From: Paraglaciecola mesophila
GTDB lineage: Bacteria > Pseudomonadota > Gammaproteobacteria > Enterobacterales > Alteromonadaceae
Assembly: GCF_009906955.1 (NCBI RefSeq)
Contig: NZ_CP047656.1
Coordinates: 186,001-250,000 of the forward strand
Reading direction: 5' to 3'
Length of the DNA: 64,000 bases
The position numbers and the translations under genes were made by a program. A model generated the notes under the pieces. It was not told the origin of the DNA. It saw only the letters and a program-made list of their open reading frames with translations, and did no database searches. This document shows, piece after piece, positions 55,177-62,376 of the stretch; position 1 is the stretch's first letter; every line of letters begins with the position of its first letter.

Positions 55177-56228
55177 TGAAGCTTTGTGGGATAAGCGTTC
55201 GGATAATCCCCTTGGGCGCGTTTGCTCGGTTTAATTTAGGTTTCGCTCTAGGTTTAACTTTACTAAGCCTAACTGGCTGCGCATGGACTAACACGTCAAA
55301 TAGCACTTCCCATAGCACTTCAAATAGTGAATCGGCTAATGCTTTCAAAAATAAAATTAATAGTGCCGAGCGTGCGCCATTAAAAGTGCTTATCGTTGAT
55401 GGTCAAAATAATCACTATATTTGGCCAAAGTCTACCGCCATGATGAAAGCCTTCTTAGAAGAAAGCGGGCAGTTTAGTGTTGATGTATATCGTACTCAAT
55501 ACACTTGGCGCGGTGAGAAGCTTATTGAGCAGTACCCCGCCAATGATGACCGGGCCCACGAAACGGTAACTGAAGCTAAAACCGACCCTACATTTGCGCC
55601 TGAATTTAGCAAGTATGACGTGGTGGTTTCTAACTTTGGCTGGAAAGCTGCACCTTGGCCTGAAGCGACGAAGCGTTCTTTTGAACAATACATGCAAAAT
55701 GGCGGCGGTTTTGTTTCGGTGCATGCAGCGAATAACGCCTTTCCCCAATGGCTTGAGTACAACAAAATGATCGGCATTGGTGGCTGGGGCGGGCGCAATC
55801 AAAAAGATGGCCCTTATATTTATTATAACGACAGTGGCGAGCTGAAGCGCGATATGTCAGCAGGGCAGGGAGGCGGCCATGGCTATGTTCACCCTTTCGA
55901 TGTTCAAGTGCGCAAAGGGTCACATCCTATTATGCAGGGGCTTCCTGAAACGTGGGAGCACAGCGACGATGAATTGTATAACCGCTTGCGGGGGCCCGCT
56001 GGGAATTTGACTGTATTGGCCACGGCCTTCGATGACAAAAAGCACAATGGCTTCGGTCGCCATGAACCTGTCCTTATGACGGTTAATTATCATCATGGCC
56101 GTGTGTTTCATACAACCTTGGGGCACGGCGAAAATGTGTATGCCGACCCTATGTTTATCACGGTATTCACAAATGGTGTGGCGTGGGCCGCGGGCGCTAA
56201 GCGTACTGAACAGGCGCAAAATAAATGA
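55176..56228 (+). CDS. ThuA-like domain lipoprotein
   Basis: A 350-residue lipoprotein (lipobox LTGC, Cys at about 35, then a Ser/Asn/Thr linker). A ThuA-like fold covers about residues 65-340: KVLIVDGQNNHYIWPKSTAM, YDVVVSNFGWKAAPWPE, GGGFVSVHAANNAFPQW, and the closing VLMTVNYHHGRVFHTTLGH. ThuA-like proteins have a class I amidotransferase-type fold, occur in trehalose and other disaccharide loci, and have been linked to keto-sugar metabolism. The catalytic chemistry is not settled. It overlaps the previous gene by 1 bp and the next by 4 bp (ATGA), so tight co-translation is likely. Confidence 0.88.
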   Translation: MKLCGISVRIIPLGAFARFNLGFALGLTLLSLTGCAWTNTSNSTSHSTSNSESANAFKNKINSAERAPLKVLIVDGQNNHYIWPKSTAMMKAFLEESGQFSVDVYRTQYTWRGEKLIEQYPANDDRAHETVTEAKTDPTFAPEFSKYDVVVSNFGWKAAPWPEATKRSFEQYMQNGGGFVSVHAANNAFPQWLEYNKMIGIGGWGGRNQKDGPYIYYNDSGELKRDMSAGQGGGHGYVHPFDVQVRKGSHPIMQGLPETWEHSDDELYNRLRGPAGNLTVLATAFDDKKHNGFGRHEPVLMTVNYHHGRVFHTTLGHGENVYADPMFITVFTNGVAWAAGAKRTEQAQNK

Positions 56229-58093
56229 ATGTGTTATTACGACGAGGACTTTTTTTACTAGGGTTATCGCTTAGCTGCACTGCATGGGCAGATGTGCCTG
56301 TGGCAATAAAAGGCGAACTTAAAAAGTGGCATAAAATTACCTTAGAGTTTGACGGCCCTATCGTATCTGAGGACGATGATTTTAACCCGTTTGTTAATTA
56401 TCGCTTAAACGTTACCTTTACCCAAACAGACACAAAAGCGTCGTATCAAGTGCCGGGTTATTTTGCAGCCGACGGCAACGCAGAAAATACGGGGGCAGAG
56501 GCTGGCAATAAATGGCGCGCGCATTTTAGCCCAAATCAAACGGGTAAATGGCAATGGCAGGCAAGTTTTATTAAAGGGCGTTATGTTGCCGTTGCAGATA
56601 CCACAAAGACTGGCCTTGATGGGGGCTACATGAATGGGCAAAGCGGAGCTTTTACTGTTGGTCCTACAGATAAATTACTCCCTGACTTTCGTGCTACCGG
56701 GCGCCTAGAATACGTAAATAAACCCTATTTGCGCTTTGCTGAAACAGGCGGCTACTTTATAAAAGCGGGCCCAGATTCGCCAGAGAATTTGTTGTCTTAT
56801 GAGGACTTCGACGGCTCATTTAAAAGCGATGGCGTAAAAGATAATTTAATCAAGAACTGGCAGCCCCACCTTAAAGACTGGAAGCCTGGTGACCCCACTT
56901 GGCAGAGCGTTGGTGAGAAAGACGAAGGTAAAGGCAAAGCCCTTATTGGTGCCCTTAACTATATCGCCAGTAAAGGTATGAACTCGATATCGTTTCTAAC
57001 CTTAAATATTCTTGGCGACGATCAAAACGTATTCCCTTATGTGGATAGTAACGACGTATTACGATTCGATGTGTCTAAACTTGCACAGTGGGAAATCATC
57101 TTCAAACACGCTCAGTCCTTAGGGCTATTTCTTCACTTTAAAACCCAAGAAGTAGAGAATCAAGGCCTTTTAGATAATGGTGGCCTTGGGTTAGAAAGAA
57201 AACTGTATTATCGAGAACTTGTGGCACGCTTTGGGCACCACCTTGCGCTTAACTGGAATTTAGGTGAAGAAAATGGCGAGTGGCATCCAAACCCGCCCAC
57301 ACCGCCTCAAACCACCATTCAGCGTTTAGCAATGGCGAAGTATTTTCAGCAAATCGACCCTTATGAACATCACCGAGTAATACACAACGGTCAGTACTTT
57401 CATGATATTGCAGCTACGGGCAGCCAATATACCGGAGCGTCAGTTCAAACCTCATCGCCTGACTTCTCGCAAATTCATGGTGCAGTAAAAACCTTGCGAG
57501 ATTGGCCTGTTAATAACGGGCGACCCTTGGCTATAGCGGTAGATGAGCCTGGTGATGCAGAATACGCATTACGCCCTGACGCAGTTGACCCAGAGCATTT
57601 TAACGCCCGAGCGAATGGTTTATGGGGGGCCCTAACGGCAGGCGCATGGGGCACTGAATGGTATTTTGGTTATAAAAACGCGCATTCAGATTTAACCGCG
57701 CAAAGTTGGCGAACCAGAGATAAGTTTTGGACTCAGGCTAAACATGCTATCGACTTTTTTACCCTTGCTGATTTAGACCTACCTAATTCCACCAGTGAAG
57801 ATCAGTGGGCAACTAATGCATGGGTGCTGGCCAAAGACAAAGCTTTTTATGTTTTGTATACCAAAGATGCTTCAAAAGGTGTGCTTCTTAAGCTGCCTGG
57901 TGAGCTCGGTGAATACGACGTGAAATGGTATGACCCACGAAACGGCGGAGTATTCCAACAAGGTTCAGTGCAACGTATTGAACAAAAAACACCTTTTAAA
58001 CACTTCTGGGTTAGATATGAAAAAGCATTAGGATCCCCGCCAAGTGCGAAGGAAAAAGACTGGGTTATTCTAGTGACCAAGATACCTAGGTAA
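56225..58093 (+). CDS. DUF5060/DUF4038-type glycoside hydrolase-like protein
   Basis: A 622-residue exported protein (signal MNVLLRRGLFLLGLSLSCTAWA). An N-terminal DUF5060 beta domain covers about residues 25-140 (KWHKITLEFDGP, WRAHFSPNQTGKWQWQASF). A TIM-barrel of the DUF4038 kind follows with the probable acid/base in ALNWNLGEENGEW and a second acid in AIAVDEPGDAEY. A small C-terminal beta domain closes it (KWYDPRNGGVF). Such proteins act as exo-glycosidases on plant or algal glycans where known. It is the last gene of the operon, before a hairpin. Confidence 0.85.
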   Translation: MNVLLRRGLFLLGLSLSCTAWADVPVAIKGELKKWHKITLEFDGPIVSEDDDFNPFVNYRLNVTFTQTDTKASYQVPGYFAADGNAENTGAEAGNKWRAHFSPNQTGKWQWQASFIKGRYVAVADTTKTGLDGGYMNGQSGAFTVGPTDKLLPDFRATGRLEYVNKPYLRFAETGGYFIKAGPDSPENLLSYEDFDGSFKSDGVKDNLIKNWQPHLKDWKPGDPTWQSVGEKDEGKGKALIGALNYIASKGMNSISFLTLNILGDDQNVFPYVDSNDVLRFDVSKLAQWEIIFKHAQSLGLFLHFKTQEVENQGLLDNGGLGLERKLYYRELVARFGHHLALNWNLGEENGEWHPNPPTPPQTTIQRLAMAKYFQQIDPYEHHRVIHNGQYFHDIAATGSQYTGASVQTSSPDFSQIHGAVKTLRDWPVNNGRPLAIAVDEPGDAEYALRPDAVDPEHFNARANGLWGALTAGAWGTEWYFGYKNAHSDLTAQSWRTRDKFWTQAKHAIDFFTLADLDLPNSTSEDQWATNAWVLAKDKAFYVLYTKDASKGVLLKLPGELGEYDVKWYDPRNGGVFQQGSVQRIEQKTPFKHFWVRYEKALGSPPSAKEKDWVILVTKIPR

Positions 58094-58126
58094 TTCTTTA
58101 ATGGGTGCGCACTGTCAAGAGTGAGC

Positions 58127-58155
58127 ATAGCGACAGAGGTTTGCTCTGTCGCTAT
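58127..58155. terminator. Hairpin between convergent units
   Basis: A perfect 12-bp stem ATAGCGACAGAG / CTCTGTCGCTAT with a five-base loop lies between the convergent stops at 58093 and 58175. No T run follows on the plus strand. Confidence 0.65.
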
Positions 58156-58174
58156 CATGTTTAGTGCCCTTTCT

Positions 58175-58717
58175 TTATTTACGTTTTAACCCGCGAACTC
58201 CCATTAAAACAAACCCCAAAGTCAATAGGACAGCCAAGCTGTTGGGCTCAGATACTTCGGTTGCGCTGATGGTAACTGCTATCGGATCACTTTCTGATAT
58301 AACCATTAATGGCCCCGAGAAGAATTCACCAGCAACCATATCACTTAACAAAAAGCTACTTTGACCCAACGCGGTAGCGGTTAAATTGAATCTCGCAATA
58401 ACAAAGTCTCCCCCCATAAAAGCTGCAAAGTCTAGATAGGACAATGCAACACCAAATATCTGGGAAGAGACAACAAACCTAAACGGTGATGTATCGAATA
58501 GGTCTCCACCGAGTGAGCTTTCATCTAATTCAAATAAAGCCGTATCAAACTCAACATTAACACTTAATGAGTCGAAGCTGGAAAAACCGCTACCTATGAT
58601 AGACAGTTCAATGGTGTCGCCCATACTTACATCATTACTATCAAGCTCAAGGCTAATAAGCCCTGCTTGTGCTTGAAGGCCAATAAACAGTGTGATTAAA
58701 GCGATTAGTTTTTTCAT
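58175..58717 (-). CDS. Cohesin-like domain protein with PEP-CTERM anchor
   Basis: A 180-residue exported protein with signal MKKLIALITLFIGLQAQA. About 130 residues of a cohesin-like beta sandwich follow: ISLELDSNDVSMGDTIELSI, FDSLSVNVEFDTALFELDE and a FVIARFNLTA strand pattern. The C-terminal sorting tail is SEPNSLAVLLTLGFVLMGVRGLKRK, with the PEP-like motif as SEP, a membrane helix and a basic end, as recognised by exosortase. It starts 23 bp after the stop codon of the dockerin-bearing GH86 gene, so they form one transcript. The natural guess is that it holds the enzyme on the cell surface or in exopolysaccharide. No exosortase gene is in the window. Confidence 0.78.
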   Translation of the reverse strand: MKKLIALITLFIGLQAQAGLISLELDSNDVSMGDTIELSIIGSGFSSFDSLSVNVEFDTALFELDESSLGGDLFDTSPFRFVVSSQIFGVALSYLDFAAFMGGDFVIARFNLTATALGQSSFLLSDMVAGEFFSGPLMVISESDPIAVTISATEVSEPNSLAVLLTLGFVLMGVRGLKRK

Positions 58718-58740
58718 CTTATTTTTATTTCCTGTGGTGG

Positions 58741-61700
58741 TTATTCAATAGCTTCTACTGCACACCGTGCACGTGTACATAGCGCCATCATCGCCCTAGC
58801 GTCTAAGATGTTTACGACGCCATCATTGTTGATATCAAAAAGCAAATCTATGTCTTGGCGCGTTTGTATTGCGCTCAGAAGAGCGTCTACATCGGCGCTA
58901 TCCACATCGGTATCATTGTCCCAATCACCTTTTAAGGCTGAAGAGGCTATGATGTTCACAGGCGCAATGCCTTGAATGTTATACGTAGTGCCATCGGTAG
59001 ATATGAATTGAGCAAACAAGAAATAGAAATGTCCTTCTGGTAGTGCTTCGGAAGGAAGAATATTATTCAGCGGCAAGGAAGCTTCTGCTGTACCGCTTTG
59101 CTTACCTATAGCATTAGGGTCGGAAACAATAATATCGTGGAATGATCGTGACCAAGTTTGATCCATTTCTCTCAAGAAAAACTTAACTCCCCCCAATTGA
59201 CTGGAAACGGTTTGCCCTGCACCAGCCTCAAAGTAAGCTGAAACATCAAGAGTGCTGTCGTTGTTATAAAGGGTAGAGCGGTATTTATCTTCATCATCTA
59301 GAGAAAGACCTGGTTCTATTTCATTTTCGCTTTGTCCTATCGAAATCGGGTACGCAGAGACGTTTTTGGTTTCTCCAGAAGATGATCGTACTCGCACAAA
59401 CAAAAAGTAAAATTCACCGTTATTTAAGTCTTCGCTAGGGGTGAGCCCAGCAAGTGGAATTTCAACGGTGGAAACGCCTTTTTGTAAGCCAATGGCGCTA
59501 CTATCAGTGACTCCGACATCACTCATCACTGTCCAATTACTTGCCATATGTCTCAATAGATAATTTACCCCGCCAAGTCCAGCAGAAACTTCAAAGCCAG
59601 TGCCTGCGTCATACTCTGTGGTAATTTGCATGCTGTTGCCAGACAAGTATTCAGTGGACGTGTATTTTTGCGCATCATCAAATCTAATTGACGGTTGGGT
59701 AGGTTCTTCAACGGTTAATACTGAAGAAGCACTAAAGCTCCCGTCAGATGATATTGCTGTAATTGTTACTTCACCAGCACTCAATCCTGTTACTAAGCCA
59801 TTAGCATCAACAGTGGCTACCGATTCATTATTAGACGTCAATGCAAAACGCTGGTCTGTGGCAAAAAAAGGTGTTACCGATGCAGATACTTTTAGCGTGC
59901 TTCCAACAGCGAGCGTTGCCGTTTCAGGGCTGATGTACATATCGGTAACAGAGCCACCATTGGGTCTAATATCTTGATCGAAGCTGAACACTTTTAGATT
60001 GACACTCGCAACGTGACCGCCTGCATCAGGAAACTTAATATCAATTCGGTTCGTACTTGTTAATAAGGAATAAGGAACGGGAATTTCCAGCAAACCAAAA
60101 AAACGATCTCTTGCGGTTTGTTCATCACCGCTAATACGCGCTTTGGATGTCAGAACTTGCCCGTTAAATTTAACTTCTGGAGACAATGATTGACCATGAT
60201 CTCTGCCCACAGCGATACGTAGCATAGCTTCGCCAATTGGAGAGATTTGAACGCCTTTAATTTCAAACTGGTTTATTTGATTCTCGGTAATCTCTTTTAA
60301 GTATTCAGTGGCAAAATATTTGTTCTCTGTCGATAAGCCATCAATGTGTATGTCTGCATCAAAGCTATATTCCACGACTATCGTAGCCTCTGGCGCTAGT
60401 TCAAAGCGCTTTAAATCCAAAGGTGCGTCAATCACATCTAACTGAGGGGCGTTACCTACTAAATGTAAGTGTTTTACTCTTACCTTTTTAATGATTGCGT
60501 CTGATGCCCCGAATTGATGAAGTAAAACCGTTTCGTTGGCTTCAGTGAGGTTGCTGAAAATAACGTATAGCTTTTCATTGTTTACATAACTGTCGATTAA
60601 AATATCTTCGTTGGTGGTAAACGAGTCGACTCGCGTACCCTTAACGTCTGACCAGAGTTCGTAAAATTTCACCATTTCAGTGAATACCCAGTGCTCACCT
60701 TGTTCGCCTTCCCCCTCTTTAGCTTGACGCAGCAAACGCCAGTTATAAGGAATCCCGTTTCTTGTGCCCCATAATGCCTTGGTGGTTACAAACGGTATTG
60801 CTTTACTGATAGTGTTTGGTCGATCCATGAATTGCATCATCATTGGACTAGCGGTTTTTAGAAACCACCAGTCTCGCAGAGGTGTCCATGGTGCGTTTTC
60901 CATGGGGCGGTTACGGCCACCGTATTCTGATATTACGTGTTCCTTGGTGTCGCCTAGCGTAAGTAGAGAGTAATGATCCATCATGTCTAAAGTGGCTTCT
61001 ATACGGCTACCCTTAAAACGATTGTCATCTTCTAGGTCATAAAAATGGGTAGAGAAAAAATCCATACTTTCACCTGCTGTATCGATGAAAAGCTTCATTC
61101 TTTCGTCCCACCGTGCGAAGTTACGTTCCTCATAAATAGGGAAAGCCACTGTGTAGCCACCAATCTTTATATCTTGGTTATGTCGGCGAAATGCATCTGC
61201 TACATCTTTGTGAAATTTAAAGATATCTATTGGTGGAATAGGTTCTTCTAAACCCATTTCATGGGGGGCATCGGTTAGCTGATACAGGGGTTCGTTTAAT
61301 ACCTCAAAGTAAGTGGGCCGAACTCTACCCTGAGTAGAGGGTTCGCCGTCTGCTCGAAAAAACGCATTCATGTATTGCCCCATGAAGTCGCCAACCGCAT
61401 CGGCCCCATTGGCTTGCCAACTTTGTCCACCGCAGCAAGGGTTTACCGTGGCAAACCAGTGAGGGCGAGGTTGCCCACCTACCATGACCTCACCGCGAGT
61501 ATCATACTGGTGAACGCTGGCATCATTGATACCATAGGTGGTTTCCCGAGCGTATCTGCCATTGTTGATTAAATGTGCGGGGTCAACATAACCCGGGTTG
61601 TTGGCATCTTCGACCGATTGATTGAAGTTCCATGCTGCAGTGCCGTTCTCTCTGCCAAAGTATACATCTAGATCTTCCATTAGGTATTTGAGCTTGTCTT

Positions 61701-61890
61701 CTTCACCATCCCAGTCACTCTCTGAAACGGTAGAGTGCAAAGTAATATATTTGTCTCGGTCGAATGTGTCTTTACCGCCAACTGAATGCTTGATATTCAC
61801 ATTAACCACAGCTTCAGTTTTTGCCAATAAGCCCGAAGACGTTAAAGCCAGTCCTGCCCCAAGCAGAAAGCTAGAAATTTTTCGATACAT
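58741..61890 (-). CDS. GH86-type beta-agarase/porphyranase with Ig-like, twin unknown modules and dockerin
   Basis: A 1049-residue secreted enzyme (signal about residues 1-23). A GH86-type (beta/alpha)8 domain plus a beta domain extend to about 610, with acid/base E200 in FEVLNEP and likely nucleophile E322 in VISEYGG. A bacterial Ig-like 2 domain covers about 645-720. Two related ~115-residue modules follow (about 725-845 and 855-975), sharing LGGV..(L)LR.M...W, AIG.Q.G and G.FYFLF. A type I dockerin closes it (GDWDNDTDVDSADVDALLSA and DINNDGVVNILDARAMMAL). GH86 members cut agarose or porphyran endo-wise. Its partner cohesin-like gene is downstream. Confidence 0.85.
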   Translation of the reverse strand: MYRKISSFLLGAGLALTSSGLLAKTEAVVNVNIKHSVGGKDTFDRDKYITLHSTVSESDWDGEEDKLKYLMEDLDVYFGRENGTAAWNFNQSVEDANNPGYVDPAHLINNGRYARETTYGINDASVHQYDTRGEVMVGGQPRPHWFATVNPCCGGQSWQANGADAVGDFMGQYMNAFFRADGEPSTQGRVRPTYFEVLNEPLYQLTDAPHEMGLEEPIPPIDIFKFHKDVADAFRRHNQDIKIGGYTVAFPIYEERNFARWDERMKLFIDTAGESMDFFSTHFYDLEDDNRFKGSRIEATLDMMDHYSLLTLGDTKEHVISEYGGRNRPMENAPWTPLRDWWFLKTASPMMMQFMDRPNTISKAIPFVTTKALWGTRNGIPYNWRLLRQAKEGEGEQGEHWVFTEMVKFYELWSDVKGTRVDSFTTNEDILIDSYVNNEKLYVIFSNLTEANETVLLHQFGASDAIIKKVRVKHLHLVGNAPQLDVIDAPLDLKRFELAPEATIVVEYSFDADIHIDGLSTENKYFATEYLKEITENQINQFEIKGVQISPIGEAMLRIAVGRDHGQSLSPEVKFNGQVLTSKARISGDEQTARDRFFGLLEIPVPYSLLTSTNRIDIKFPDAGGHVASVNLKVFSFDQDIRPNGGSVTDMYISPETATLAVGSTLKVSASVTPFFATDQRFALTSNNESVATVDANGLVTGLSAGEVTITAISSDGSFSASSVLTVEEPTQPSIRFDDAQKYTSTEYLSGNSMQITTEYDAGTGFEVSAGLGGVNYLLRHMASNWTVMSDVGVTDSSAIGLQKGVSTVEIPLAGLTPSEDLNNGEFYFLFVRVRSSSGETKNVSAYPISIGQSENEIEPGLSLDDEDKYRSTLYNNDSTLDVSAYFEAGAGQTVSSQLGGVKFFLREMDQTWSRSFHDIIVSDPNAIGKQSGTAEASLPLNNILPSEALPEGHFYFLFAQFISTDGTTYNIQGIAPVNIIASSALKGDWDNDTDVDSADVDALLSAIQTRQDIDLLFDINNDGVVNILDARAMMALCTRARCAVEAIE

Positions 61891-61976
61891 TTGGGTTAAT
61901 CCTTTAGTAGATTATTGTTACGGGTTTGTTTTTCTACCGCAAAAAGGTTACTAAAAGATTATATTTTAAACAATAA

Positions 61977-61988
61977 ATTGTTAACAAT
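61977..61988. promoter_or_regulatory. Operator-type palindrome upstream of the GH86 gene
   Basis: A perfect ATTGTTAACAAT 86 bp upstream of the GH86 start codon, in the A+T-rich divergent promoter region shared with the last sulfatase gene. Confidence 0.75.
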
Positions 61989-62194
61989 TTATTAAAATTT
62001 GTTTTTATTGGCCGTTTTAGGGGTTATTGAGAGAGCTTTTGAGTCAAACAGAGTTTCTCCTCTCTAAGGATTTTTCGACCTGACGTTTATGCTATACGCA
62101 GAAAGTGAAGCGGGCTTTTCGAAGAGATGACAACATTCCTAACTAGGTTACCAGTTTTAGCAGTAATGAAATTTATGTTATAAATTAATTGATA

Positions 62195-62206
62195 ATTGTT
62201 AACAAT
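62195..62206. promoter_or_regulatory. Operator-type palindrome upstream of the last sulfatase gene
   Basis: A perfect ATTGTTAACAAT 170 bp upstream of the sulfatase start codon. The region 61891-62376 has no open frame of note and serves two divergent promoters. Confidence 0.75.
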
Positions 62207-62376
62207 TTGCTGTATTGTGATGGCATTGAATAAATATTGTAGCTCACGCTTTAGCTAGCTTATAAAAGTAGCTGTGTATGTCTGACACCCATTGTAAGCA
62301 ATGGGGCGACTAATACATTGGGTGGAGCTATTAGTTGATGTGTTTAAATAATTTAATTTTTAACAGGCCATTTGTA

